This document shows, one piece after another, positions 27,001 through 35,910 of a DNA stretch of 53,468 nucleotides (its first letter is position 1; each line of letters starts with the position of its first letter). The notes beneath the pieces were generated by a model. That model saw only the letters and a list, made by a program, of their open reading frames with translations. It searched no databases and was not told where the DNA came from. Made by a program: the position numbers and the translations under genes. The stretch spans positions 1-53,468 of the forward strand of contig JAMDBD010000004.1 of the NCBI GenBank assembly GCA_023484105.1. Direction: 5' to 3'. Source of the DNA: Thermoplasmatota archaeon. GTDB taxonomy: Archaea > Thermoplasmatota > Thermoplasmata > Thermoplasmatales > Thermoplasmataceae.

Positions 27001-28053
27001 TTAAGATTCTCTGTTTATGAGGTAATCCGAGAACCCTTCTATAATTCTCTTTATCTTTGCATCACCTTCCACTCGGGAAAGGTAATCTTTTGATTTTTTG
27101 ACAAGGGTTGCTGCAAGCCTTCTGGAATAGTCAAGCGATCCGGTCCTCTCCATGATCGCCTTTACCCTGGTGAAATCATCATCGCTGATATTTCCTGATC
27201 TGATCGCTCTTGATATGAAGGAAGCTTCCTCGGGGCTCCCCAGTTCCATTGCTTTAAGGACAAGCAGTGTTTTCTTTCCTTCGTTGATATCGCTCTTTAT
27301 CGGTTTCCCGGTTTTCTTGTCATCACCAAACACTCCAAGGATATCATCCTGTATCTGGAAGGCTATTCCAAGCAAGTTCCCGAACCTGCTCAGGTTCTGG
27401 AGAGTTTTCGCCCTCCCGCTGATCGTTGCACCCAGAACGAGCGGCCCCTCAACAGTATATTTTGCTGTCTTCCAGAGATGCACGCGCATCAGATCAGCCT
27501 CTGAAAAACTCTCATTTTCAGAAGAAAAGACATCAATCAACTCGCCCTGCCCGGTAACCTCGAATATTTCAGAAAGAAGCCTGTCACCTTTAAGTGCTAT
27601 ATCGTCCGGAAGGCCAGCCTCCAGCATAGCCTCGTGGCTGTAACTCTCTGAAAGATCTGATGCAATGATTCCCACACTCTCAGCAATCCTTCTCTTGGAA
27701 GGATCAGAGTTGAATATATCTCTCCACACCTGGATGTGAAAACTGGGAAAACCTCTTCTGGTGTCGCTCTGATCTATGATGTCGTCCTGTATAAGGAAAT
27801 AGGACTGGGAAATTTCTATAGATATGGAGGCTTTTGCTATCTCAGCAGTGTGATGTCTGAAGAGGTCGCACCCAAGGAGGACAAGTATCGGCCTTATTCG
27901 CTTTCCTCCTCTGAGACTGTATTCCCTTATCATCCCGGAAACTTTTCTGATAAGCGTATCCTGCGATTCGCCAGCTTTTCTGTCCAGGAATTCTCTGAGA
28001 TGAAGGTTCACCTCCTCCCTCAGGGCTTTCACATAGTCCTCCCATTCTTCCAT
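27001..28053 (-). CDS. idsA: polyprenyl (geranylgeranyl-type) diphosphate synthase
   Basis: Trans-prenyltransferase making the C15-C20 isoprenyl diphosphates for archaeal ether lipids. Length 350. The first Asp-rich motif is LIQDDIIDQSDTRRG (near residue 105), the second FQIQDDILGVFGDDKKTGK (near 240), with GGKRIRPILVLLG upstream. No large residue pattern before the first motif was used to set the chain length. It ends four bases from the convergent xerA. With carS in the same window it belongs to membrane-lipid synthesis, though the two are not adjacent. Confidence 0.93.
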   Translation of the reverse strand: MEEWEDYVKALREEVNLHLREFLDRKAGESQDTLIRKVSGMIREYSLRGGKRIRPILVLLGCDLFRHHTAEIAKASISIEISQSYFLIQDDIIDQSDTRRGFPSFHIQVWRDIFNSDPSKRRIAESVGIIASDLSESYSHEAMLEAGLPDDIALKGDRLLSEIFEVTGQGELIDVFSSENESFSEADLMRVHLWKTAKYTVEGPLVLGATISGRAKTLQNLSRFGNLLGIAFQIQDDILGVFGDDKKTGKPIKSDINEGKKTLLVLKAMELGSPEEASFISRAIRSGNISDDDFTRVKAIMERTGSLDYSRRLAATLVKKSKDYLSRVEGDAKIKRIIEGFSDYLINRES

Positions 28054-28106
28054 GAGACGCCATTATGATCGCGACAAATAATAATGTTGCCGGCTGAATC
28101 GTGGAA

Positions 28107-29093
28107 TCAGACTATGGATATGTGAAGAAAGACATGGAAGAACTGTCCAACAAGATAGGTACTGGCCGCCACAATCATGGTAAGTATGGTGGCCCTGAGG
28201 GAGGGTCTGAGTATGTCAACACTCATAGATAGCGCAATTATTGCATTGGTGATAAACTGGCTCGCTCCAACCAGAACCACCGCAGTTATCAGTGCATCAA
28301 TTCTTGGCAGCACAAAGAAAGGTAGCACAGGTATGAGCGCTCCTATTATGTAGAAAAGCCCGGTGGTGTAGGCGGACGCAACACCCTGCTTCCTATAGGA
28401 TCTTATCCTCTCACCATCACCAGTTGATGTTTTGAAAAGGGACTTTTTCTTGATTTCGGTGATCTTGTAATCTGTTTCAGATGCCTTACTGAGAAAAGCG
28501 CCAAGTGCCATGCTGAGTGTTCCACCAACACCAACCACAAGTCCGCTGAGACCTATGATATATCCACTGGTGATTATGGCAGTCAGTCCAGAGACAGCAG
28601 CAAGGATCTCAACAAGACCATCGCTCATCCCGTACACTATATTTCTGTTCTTTTCCAGCTGCTCCTGAGTCTTCTCGATCCTGTTCTCAAATATATCCTC
28701 ATGCTCAAGCTCATCCTCAAGTATCGAGGAAAGACTCTTGCGAAAAGCATCGTCACCAACCCCCCTTTTTATGAAATCTGAATAGTAGTTGCAGGCTTTG
28801 TATTCCCCGTATTCGAGAAGCCTTACGGAAAGATATTCCCCAACAATCCTGCTTATCAGAAGTATGAAGAACAGCTTCAGCCTTCTGTAATGGATCCTTG
28901 CGACATTCATTCCCCGCTGAATCAGCTGATCTCTCCAGAAACCGGAGTGATATTTTTCCACGTCCGCAAGTCTTATCAGATTCTTCCTGAACTCATCGTC
29001 ACGCGATCTGACAGCCAGGCGTTCATACATCTTCTGATCTGTAAGTTCGTCCCTGTAGAAGGCCATCATCAGTCTGGTGACTTCATCCATCAT
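28107..29093 (-). CDS. ferritin-like/VIT1 fusion (iron transporter type)
   Basis: A 328-residue fusion. Residues about 1-145 form a rubrerythrin/ferritin-like helical bundle with metal-ligand-type Glu and His (RDELTDQKMYERL, DVEKYHSGFW, EDELEHEDIFENR). Residues about 150-328 form a VIT1/CCC1 membrane domain with five helices and NIVYGMSDGLVEILAAVSGL, the family hallmark. Comparable bacterial fusions (MbfA) export iron under acid or oxidative stress. In an acidophile living with high Fe(II) this role is reasonable but inferred. Monocistronic on the minus strand, divergent from the aminotransferase gene. Confidence 0.88.
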   Translation of the reverse strand: MMDEVTRLMMAFYRDELTDQKMYERLAVRSRDDEFRKNLIRLADVEKYHSGFWRDQLIQRGMNVARIHYRRLKLFFILLISRIVGEYLSVRLLEYGEYKACNYYSDFIKRGVGDDAFRKSLSSILEDELEHEDIFENRIEKTQEQLEKNRNIVYGMSDGLVEILAAVSGLTAIITSGYIIGLSGLVVGVGGTLSMALGAFLSKASETDYKITEIKKKSLFKTSTGDGERIRSYRKQGVASAYTTGLFYIIGALIPVLPFFVLPRIDALITAVVLVGASQFITNAIIALSMSVDILRPSLRATILTMIVAASTYLVGQFFHVFLHISIV

Positions 29094-29212
29094 TCTGACA
29101 TTAATTCGTTACTGTTTCTTAAATATCTATGGAATTGTAAAACTAAAAATTATGTTATGTTCTATTAAATTGATTACGTATTTCGCAATTTATTCTACGT
29201 TTCCAAACAAGA

Positions 29213-29222
29213 AAATATATAT
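29213..29222 (+). promoter_or_regulatory. TATA box of the class III aminotransferase gene
   Basis: AAATATATAT centred about 26 bases before ATG 29244, in an AT-rich 150-base divergent region; fits a leaderless message. Confidence 0.55.
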
Positions 29223-29243
29223 TATTAGTCAAAATTTTATACC

Positions 29244-30614
29244 ATGATTTCAAATAGCAGAGAAACGGCAACTGAACTTAATGCAATAAGCATAAAGGTA
29301 ACACCTCCAGGCCCAAATGCAAAAAAGGTCGTTGAGGAAGATTCAAAGTATCTTGTAAAGAGCACAAAGTCAATTCCGGTTGTGGCAAGGAGGGCAAAGG
29401 GGGTGTTTGTTGAGGACGTTGATGACAATGTGTTCCTGGACTTCGCCTCCGGCATAAGTGTCACGAACATGGGGCATGTTCATGACTTTATCACTGCTAA
29501 GGTGGAAGAGCAGCTTCATAAGTTATGGCACTTCGCTGGCACTGATTATTATTACAGGGAGCAGGTCGATGCAGCAAAGGTGCTTACGGAGGTTACACCT
29601 GGGAAGTTTCCAAAGAAGGTCTTTTTTACCAACAGCGGAACTGAAAGCAATGAGGCAGCGATAAAGATCGCGAAGGCAAGCACAAAGAAGCAGCAGTTCA
29701 TAGCATTCATAGGCGGATTCCATGGCAGATCTCAGGGTTCTCTTTCTTTTACCGCTTCAAGGGCGATACATCACAAGGGATTCTTTCCCAGCATGCCTGG
29801 TGTGGAACATGTTCCGTTTCCAAATCCTTACAGGAATCCGTTTGGAATAGATGGATATGAACATCCGGATGAACTGATCTCAAGGACCATAGATTTTTTG
29901 GAGAGGTATGTTCTACAGACTTATACCCCTGCCGAAAACGTAGCCGCCCTGATAGCCGAGCCCGTTCAGGGAGAGGGGGGATACATAGTACCTCCCATGA
30001 ACTTTTACAGGCAGCTCAGGAAGGTTCTGGATGAAAGAAACATCCTGCTGATCATGGACGAGGTCCAGACAGGGTTTGGAAGGACAGGAAAATTCTTTGC
30101 TTCAGAACATTTCGGAGTGGAGCCTGAAATAATGTCCCTGGCGAAGTCAATAGCATCTGGTATACCCATGGGGGCAACTGTCGTAAGATCGGATCTGGAT
30201 TTCCCTGAAGAAGGGCTGCATTCCAACACCTTTGGAGGAAACCTCCTGGCGTCAGTATCCTGCGTGGCAACAATCGAGTCAATGAAGAAGGAGAAGGCTG
30301 TGGAGAACTCCGCGAATATGGGAAAAGTGCTGAACGGCAGGCTCAGGGAGCTTCAGGATAAATATGAGTGCATAGGTGATGTCAGGGGTCTGGGTCTCAT
30401 GCAGGCGATAGACTTTGTTAAGGACAGGAAGACAAGAGAACCGGCTACAAAACTCAGAGACAAGGTTGAATACTCGGCGTTTCAGAACGGCCTGTTACTG
30501 CTATCAACAGGGCTTAGTGCAATCAGGATAATTCCGCCTCTGATAATCAACGAGGAACAGATCGATATGGGAATAGAGGCTCTGGAAAAGGCTGTGAGAT
30601 CCTCTATAAGTTAG
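29244..30614 (+). CDS. class III aminotransferase, 4-aminobutyrate type
   Basis: A 456-residue PLP-dependent class III aminotransferase. Landmarks are FFTNSGTESNEAAIKIA (PLP phosphate), EPVQGEGGY, the PLP-binding Asp in IMDEVQTGFGRTG and the PLP lysine in PEIMSLAKSIASGIPMG. Closest in layout to archaeal proteins annotated as 4-aminobutyrate aminotransferase; some archaeal members of this group are ornithine aminotransferases or amino-acid racemases, so the substrate should not be taken as settled. Its stop overlaps the convergent hjc gene by four bases. Confidence 0.88.
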   Translation: MISNSRETATELNAISIKVTPPGPNAKKVVEEDSKYLVKSTKSIPVVARRAKGVFVEDVDDNVFLDFASGISVTNMGHVHDFITAKVEEQLHKLWHFAGTDYYYREQVDAAKVLTEVTPGKFPKKVFFTNSGTESNEAAIKIAKASTKKQQFIAFIGGFHGRSQGSLSFTASRAIHHKGFFPSMPGVEHVPFPNPYRNPFGIDGYEHPDELISRTIDFLERYVLQTYTPAENVAALIAEPVQGEGGYIVPPMNFYRQLRKVLDERNILLIMDEVQTGFGRTGKFFASEHFGVEPEIMSLAKSIASGIPMGATVVRSDLDFPEEGLHSNTFGGNLLASVSCVATIESMKKEKAVENSANMGKVLNGRLRELQDKYECIGDVRGLGLMQAIDFVKDRKTREPATKLRDKVEYSAFQNGLLLLSTGLSAIRIIPPLIINEEQIDMGIEALEKAVRSSIS

Positions 30615-31126
30615 GAAAGCCTGTTTACCCAGCGTATAAATTCTGATAGTGGGAGCCCATCATTCCACCTGAGACCAAAGTATCCATCTTTCGTCACCGA
30701 TGGTTTAGGCAGCATCATGTGCAGTATCCTGGCCGTCCCCTGAGGATTTGCCGGAAATGAAAACAGTCTCCATGGGTCTCCCCTCTCAGCATTTTTCAGC
30801 CTGTAGGCGTACATTATGAAAAGTCCGGCTTTCTCACACATTTTAGTCAGCCTCTCAGCCTGCTCCTGTCTCTGGCCTGATCCTTCTGAGAATGTGATGG
30901 TGGATCTTTCCGACGATTTGACCTCTATTATCAGCGATATGTCATGCCTTATGGCTATAAGATCGGCACCAAGAGATCCGGCAGAACGGGTGACAAAGAA
31001 TGGTTTCCGGAGAAAAATCCCAAGCTCATTTCCCCAGTTTTCAAGTTTCTTTGAATAGCTCCTCAGGTACTTTTCATCACCTGCAAGGATATGACGCAGT
31101 TCCCTTTCATAGACTGACCCGTTCAC
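30611..31126 (-). CDS. hjc: Holliday junction resolvase Hjc-like
   Basis: A 171-residue member of the archaeal Hjc nuclease family, which cuts four-way DNA junctions during recombination. The type II restriction-like active site is visible: Glu in VYERELRHIL, Asp in GSLGADLIAI, and Glu-x-Lys in LIIEVKSS. The segment PFFVTRSAGSLGAD is close to the Hjc consensus. It is longer than most Hjc (about 120-140), with an extra C-terminal 40 residues or so (WRLFSFPANP onward). Convergent with the aminotransferase gene. Confidence 0.88.
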   Translation of the reverse strand: MNGSVYERELRHILAGDEKYLRSYSKKLENWGNELGIFLRKPFFVTRSAGSLGADLIAIRHDISLIIEVKSSERSTITFSEGSGQRQEQAERLTKMCEKAGLFIMYAYRLKNAERGDPWRLFSFPANPQGTARILHMMLPKPSVTKDGYFGLRWNDGLPLSEFIRWVNRLS

Positions 31127-31236
31127 CCATCCTAAGCGGCACCTTAAATTTAAACTGTCTTATAAGTAAATGTTTACGATCAGGGCATCCGTCTCGTGAA
31201 ATATCATATTAAAGATGATGCCATGTATCATACAGT

Positions 31237-33132
31237 ATGCAGGAAAATTTTGTATATGTTCCGGACAGGGATACAATTGAGAAGACAAATATTATGAAAT
31301 TTGCCAGAAAATCCGGTCTCAGCTCTCTAGCCAGCCTTTATGATCGTGCAGACACAGATCAGGAATGGTTCTGGAACGAGGTCGTCAGGGATACGGGGAT
31401 AGAGTTCTTCAGTCCATACGAGAAGGTGATGGATCTTTCTTCCGGCAAACCATGGGGAAAGTGGTTTGTCGGTGGCAAAGTCAACATTTCTTACAACGCA
31501 GTGGAGAGATACAGGGATAGTGAAAAACCGGCGGTGAAGTACGAAAAGGAAAATGGAGAGAGAGGAGCAATATCCTTCAGGGATCTTGATCAGAAGGTTG
31601 GAAGGCTTGCCGGGTCCCTTCTGAAATCAGGGGTCTCCAAGGGGGAGAGGATTGGAATATACATGCCACTCTCTGTGGAAAGCGTGATCGCAATGTACGC
31701 AATCATGAGGATAGGGGCAGTTGCAGTCCCAATGTTTTCCGGATATGGCCGGGAAGCAGTTATATCAAGGATCGAGGACGCAGGAATAAGGCACATGTTT
31801 GTCACGGTGAGTTTTGAAAGAAGGGGAAAGAAAGTTGATCTGCTATCCAACCTGCGAAATATTTCAGGCCTTTCACTGATCGTTTCAGGCCACGCCGGTG
31901 AAGGAGCGGCAAGCATGGATGACATGATATCTGGCGGAGATTATGTTAAAAGCGTGGAGACAGATTCGGAGGATCCTGCCATAATGCTGTACACGTCAGG
32001 TACCACAGGTAAACCAAAGGGGACAGTGCATGTGCACGGTGGCCCTCTTGTCAACATAGCAAAGGAGGTGAAATACTACATGGACATGGGACCGGATGAT
32101 ACACTCTTCTGGATATCTGATCCAGGCTGGATGATGGGACCGTGGTCTATGATCGGGGCCAATGTGCTCGGCGGATCAATCTTTGTTTACGACGGTGCCC
32201 TTGATTATCCTGAAAAGGACAGACTCTGGAAGATCGTGGAAGAAAACGGAATCACCCTCCTTGGGGTATCTCCCACCCTGATAAGGACGTTCAGGGCATC
32301 CGGGCTGGACAGACCGTTAAGTGGAATAAGGTGCTTTGGATCAACTGGTGAGCCATGGGACACGGAAAGCTGGATGTTCCTGTTCCAGAAACTCGGCAAT
32401 TCAAAAGTCCCCATATGCAATATCTCTGGCGGGACAGACATAATAGGATGCTTTCTCGCCTCTCACCCTGCAATTCCACTCTCTCCAAGATGTCTGTACA
32501 GGGGGCTGGGGATGAATGTAGCGGTTTATGACGAATCAGGAAACAGGGTTTTTAACAGAATAGGCTACCTTGTGGCCATGACACACCTCCCGCCGATGAC
32601 CAGGGGGCTCTGGAATGCCAGAGAAAAATACATTGAGACATACTGGTCGAGGTTCAGGGACGTATGGTTCCATGGGGATTGGGCTGAGGAGACCGACGAT
32701 GGCTATTTCTATCTTTACGGCAGGGCCGACGACGTTATAAAGATAGCAGGGAAAAGGGTTGGTCCAGGAGAAATAGAGGATATAGCATCTGCGGTGACCG
32801 GTGTCAGGGAATGTGCTGCTGCCGGAATCCCTGACAATGTGAAGGGGGAGGCCATTGCGGTATTCTATACCGGTGATGGTAGATCTGAAGTCCAGGAGAG
32901 GATCAGAAAGGCGATTTCCTCAAAGCTTGGAAAACCATTTGCTCCAAAGTACGTGGTAAACCTGGATTCGCTTCCAAAGACAAGGAACGGAAAGATCATG
33001 AGAAGGATAGCCAGAAACGCCTTTCTTGGAGCCGACTGCGGAGACGTAAGTTCCCTTGAAGATCCCGCGGTGGTTGAGAAGATCAGAAGTGCGGGAAACG
33101 ATATGATGGGAGGAAAGAATGGCGGAGAATGA
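31237..33132 (+). CDS. acetyl-CoA synthetase-like acyl-CoA ligase (AMP-forming)
   Basis: A 631-residue AMP-forming acyl-CoA synthetase of the acetyl/propionyl-CoA synthetase type. The ATP loop is YTSGTTGKPKGTVH (residue about 250), followed by WISDPGWMMGPW, the W-rich substrate region. YLYGRADDVIKIAGKRVGPGEIE is the hinge region, and the catalytic C-terminal Lys lies in KTRNGKIMRR. Acyl-chain choice is uncertain. The TATA box CATATTAAAG (31205-31214) precedes ATG 31237. It overlaps the metallo-hydrolase gene by 14 bases. Confidence 0.9.
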   Translation: MQENFVYVPDRDTIEKTNIMKFARKSGLSSLASLYDRADTDQEWFWNEVVRDTGIEFFSPYEKVMDLSSGKPWGKWFVGGKVNISYNAVERYRDSEKPAVKYEKENGERGAISFRDLDQKVGRLAGSLLKSGVSKGERIGIYMPLSVESVIAMYAIMRIGAVAVPMFSGYGREAVISRIEDAGIRHMFVTVSFERRGKKVDLLSNLRNISGLSLIVSGHAGEGAASMDDMISGGDYVKSVETDSEDPAIMLYTSGTTGKPKGTVHVHGGPLVNIAKEVKYYMDMGPDDTLFWISDPGWMMGPWSMIGANVLGGSIFVYDGALDYPEKDRLWKIVEENGITLLGVSPTLIRTFRASGLDRPLSGIRCFGSTGEPWDTESWMFLFQKLGNSKVPICNISGGTDIIGCFLASHPAIPLSPRCLYRGLGMNVAVYDESGNRVFNRIGYLVAMTHLPPMTRGLWNAREKYIETYWSRFRDVWFHGDWAEETDDGYFYLYGRADDVIKIAGKRVGPGEIEDIASAVTGVRECAAAGIPDNVKGEAIAVFYTGDGRSEVQERIRKAISSKLGKPFAPKYVVNLDSLPKTRNGKIMRRIARNAFLGADCGDVSSLEDPAVVEKIRSAGNDMMGGKNGGE

Positions 33133-33925
33133 AATATACATACTGAAGGAAGGATCATTCACACTGGAATCAGGAGCAATATTTGGCATGCTGCCGAAAA
33201 GCATATGGAGCCGCAGTTTCTCAGAGACTTTATCTGGAAGAATTCCGATGTCCACAAATATTGCTGTTATCAGCCGTTATAGCGGAATCACACTGATTGA
33301 CACCGGCGTTGGCCGGGTAGGTGATGAAAGGTTCAGGGGATTCTTTGAGATAAGTGTTTCAGCGGATCTCAATGGCAGGCTTAAGGAATTTTTTGGAAAC
33401 AGAAAAATAGAGAACATAATTCACACGCATCTTCATTTTGACCATGTGGGTAACGACAGGTCAATTGAAACAGGAAAGGAATCCAGGATTCTGGTTCAGG
33501 AATCTGAAGTTTCAGGTTACAGGCATCCCAACATGCTGACAAGATCGAGTTACGTCAGAGGAAGCGTACCACCAGCTAAGGTTTACAAAGTGCGCGGCAC
33601 CAAAAAACTGCACGGAGGGATCACAATGATCTGCACCGGCGGACATACCGAAGGCCATCAGGTTGTGCAGTTTGAACTGAAGGGGAAAAAATTCATGCAT
33701 TTCGGAGACTTGATTCCAACCTCATTCCACCTCAAGCCAAACTATATTGCTGCAATAGACAACTTTCCGATCGATACGCTGAGGATGAAGATGAAACTGA
33801 TCAGGAAGGTCATAGCGGAGGGCCACATATGCATATTCAACCACAACACTGGAACTGCTGCTGGCACGGTCAGTGGAAACATTGAAAAGCCTGTCTTCAA
33901 TCCTGTTGATCTGCCTACACTCTGA
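33119..33925 (+). CDS. MBL-fold metallo-hydrolase
   Basis: A 268-residue metallo-beta-lactamase-fold hydrolase. The di-zinc motif is HTHLHFDHVGND (residue about 102), with later His in GGHTEGHQVV and Asp in HFGDLIPT. The layout is like lactonases and thioester or quorum-signal hydrolases. Overlap with the acyl-CoA synthetase gene indicates coupled translation, so a CoA-thioester or related product is a plausible substrate, but this is inference. Its end overlaps the convergent PhoU gene by 11 bases. Confidence 0.88.
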   Translation: MAENEIYILKEGSFTLESGAIFGMLPKSIWSRSFSETLSGRIPMSTNIAVISRYSGITLIDTGVGRVGDERFRGFFEISVSADLNGRLKEFFGNRKIENIIHTHLHFDHVGNDRSIETGKESRILVQESEVSGYRHPNMLTRSSYVRGSVPPAKVYKVRGTKKLHGGITMICTGGHTEGHQVVQFELKGKKFMHFGDLIPTSFHLKPNYIAAIDNFPIDTLRMKMKLIRKVIAEGHICIFNHNTGTAAGTVSGNIEKPVFNPVDLPTL

Positions 33926-34895
33926 AGACGTCATTACCTGACAGGATCATATCCATAGCCAGTTCTGCTATATCAGTTCCATATGACCCTATCCTCCCTA
34001 TTTCCTCCGAAACCACAGCATAAAATTGTATGGGGTCGGATGCCTTCAGGGAATCCAGCATCTCCTTTTTCTTCAGCGTTATCTCCCTTTTCCTTTCCAC
34101 CAGTGCATTGAGCCCTGAAAAGTTCCTTGAATAGAATGCAGATACGGCCTCCTCATAGGTTTTGACGGAAAATTCATACATAGAATTCATTATTTTGGTT
34201 GCCTTAATTTTTTCTGGATTGAATTCCAGAAGAAGTTTTGCAATATTTACTGAATGATCTGCTATCCTCTCGAGTATTCTTGACAGGATGAGAAAGAACG
34301 GCGCTTCAGAATTCCATATGTTCCTGACCTCTCTGAAAATGTACCAGTGAAATCTGTCTACCTCATCATCCCTCCTGATCACGCTTTCAAGCAGATCCCT
34401 GTTGTGATCCTCGAGGGATTTTCCAACGTCAGAAAGCATAACTGAAACATTGGTAGACATCCTCCTTAAGGCCTTTTCTATGGGAAAAGACCTGGAATCC
34501 AGAACGTTCTGAAGCACTATGGTATCTGAAGATTCCTCAAATATCTCGATTCCCATCAGCAGTTTCGTAAAGGTCTTGATGGAATCTCTGAGATCGTTGT
34601 TTATAAACCGGTCGCTGTGCAGTGTGAGTGTATCGTAACCGGCAATGTAGAATGACGTCAGGGCCCTCTGAAGCAGAGCGAGATCAGCATCACTGCTGAA
34701 ATCCATTCTTTTGGATTTTTCCCTGTTTACGTTTTCTGATATCTTGAGCGTGAGATTGTTTCCGGATTCTTCTATAAGCAGCTGGCTCCCCTTGACCAAC
34801 GCATTCCTGTGTACCCATTCAGAGGGCAGGGATATTATATATGTGGAGCCACCTGTGAGTTGCAATCTCCTCAGTATCGCCGCCAATATGATCAC
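33915..34895 (-). CDS. AbrB-PhoU domain protein
   Basis: A 326-residue archaeal PhoU protein. Residues about 8-50 form an AbrB/SpoVT-like DNA-binding motif (LRRLQLTGGSTYIISLPSEWV), followed by two PhoU helical repeats (about 105-320) with the metal-binding ERIADHSVNIAKL and EIGRIGSYGTDIAELA. Such proteins regulate phosphate uptake. No pst transporter genes are nearby. It overlaps the upstream membrane-protein gene by four bases (ATGA), implying coupling with a surface protein. Confidence 0.87.
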   Translation of the reverse strand: MIILAAILRRLQLTGGSTYIISLPSEWVHRNALVKGSQLLIEESGNNLTLKISENVNREKSKRMDFSSDADLALLQRALTSFYIAGYDTLTLHSDRFINNDLRDSIKTFTKLLMGIEIFEESSDTIVLQNVLDSRSFPIEKALRRMSTNVSVMLSDVGKSLEDHNRDLLESVIRRDDEVDRFHWYIFREVRNIWNSEAPFFLILSRILERIADHSVNIAKLLLEFNPEKIKATKIMNSMYEFSVKTYEEAVSAFYSRNFSGLNALVERKREITLKKKEMLDSLKASDPIQFYAVVSEEIGRIGSYGTDIAELAMDMILSGNDVFRV

Positions 34896-35641
34896 TCATT
34901 TTTCCTGTTGGCAAGCATTCCGAATTTCCTGCTGTGCGAGATGCTTCTTGCAACGAACACTCCTGCAACAAATATTATATTGAAAAGTAGAGAATAGCTC
35001 AGCAAAAACTGGGATATCACAGGACCATAAAGATAGGTCACACTCGTAACTGGACCAAGGTAAGTCAGGCTGTTGTTATTGGCATTTATGTAGAATGTGT
35101 AATAATATATGCCGGAAGGAAGAGACACATTCGGATAATATATCAGTAAGCCATTCTTCGTAACGGTATGGTGCAGTTCAGCCATAGTAAGATTATAGAC
35201 AGGCGTAGTAGAAGAAAAGGATCTGATGACAAGGCCATAATCGGACATTGCTGTGTTGTTTGAAACCACAAAGGAATAGTTATAGTAATTGGATGTTCCC
35301 GAAAAAGGGCTCACAGATGCGGTAACGTTGTATCCACCCGTGAGGGATGTGGAATATACCCCGCTGTTGTCATAATATACATAGGAGTAGGCAAAACAAG
35401 CTATCAGCGCCACAATCAGCAAGGTAATTATCCCAAATAACAACCTCTTCTTCAACTGGTACATGTCAAGATAGTGCATCGTCAGGAAGACGATTACAGG
35501 TGGAAGCAGAAGAATGAGCAGAGCCTCTGAGGTATAGCCTGATGTTATTATCATGATGTAGAAGAACAGGGAACTGAGAAGGATTGATATTACAGGAACT
35601 GCAATATTCTTGTATTTTTTCAGGAGGGGCATAATGTTCAT
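34892..35641 (-). CDS. sequon-rich surface membrane protein, unknown
   Basis: A 249-residue protein of no family I recognise. Three hydrophobic helices (about 13-32, 38-56, 66-90) are followed by a Ser/Thr/Tyr/Asn-rich domain (about 90-208) and a final helix (about 210-235) with a basic tail (HSRKFGMLANRK). The polar domain has six N-glycosylation sequons (NVT, NYS, NNT, NLT, NVS, NNS), which suggests it lies outside the cell and is glycosylated. It is co-transcribed with the PhoU gene. Confidence 0.7.
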   Translation of the reverse strand: MNIMPLLKKYKNIAVPVISILLSSLFFYIMIITSGYTSEALLILLLPPVIVFLTMHYLDMYQLKKRLLFGIITLLIVALIACFAYSYVYYDNSGVYSTSLTGGYNVTASVSPFSGTSNYYNYSFVVSNNTAMSDYGLVIRSFSSTTPVYNLTMAELHHTVTKNGLLIYYPNVSLPSGIYYYTFYINANNNSLTYLGPVTSVTYLYGPVISQFLLSYSLLFNIIFVAGVFVARSISHSRKFGMLANRKNE

Positions 35642-35733
35642 AAGGCAAACCTTATGGACTGTATGGAAACCATATTTTAAAACAATTACTTTTTAAACCG
35701 AAAAACAGAATACAATATACCGGAGGCATATTC

Positions 35734-35817
35734 ATGCCTAAATACAGATTGTTCTCATTGGAATGCTATGCATTGAGACACCGTTGCATAGAGCATACGG
35801 GCCAACATGCATTGTAA
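35734..35817 (+). CDS. possible 27-residue Cys/His mini-protein
   Basis: A short frame with a good Shine-Dalgarno (GGAGG, eight bases before ATG 35734) and a TATA-like TTTTTAAA about 40 bases upstream. The peptide begins MPKYRLFSLECYALRHRC and has Cys11, His16, Cys18 and His21, a possible zinc knuckle. It is too short to judge by codon use, and may be chance. It lies upstream of the HTH-CBS gene. Confidence 0.25.
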   Translation: MPKYRLFSLECYALRHRCIEHTGQHAL

Positions 35818-35910
35818 ATGATACGAAATTAAACAGGGGTAAATCCAGATCTCAGAAATTCGTGTTTCTCCTGAAATATATAATAAGGTGGCAATGATCA
35901 TGCGAGTGAA

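Noticed and set aside
30816-31058. Plus-strand frame opposite hjc
   Set aside because: Shadow of a gene with intact nuclease motifs.
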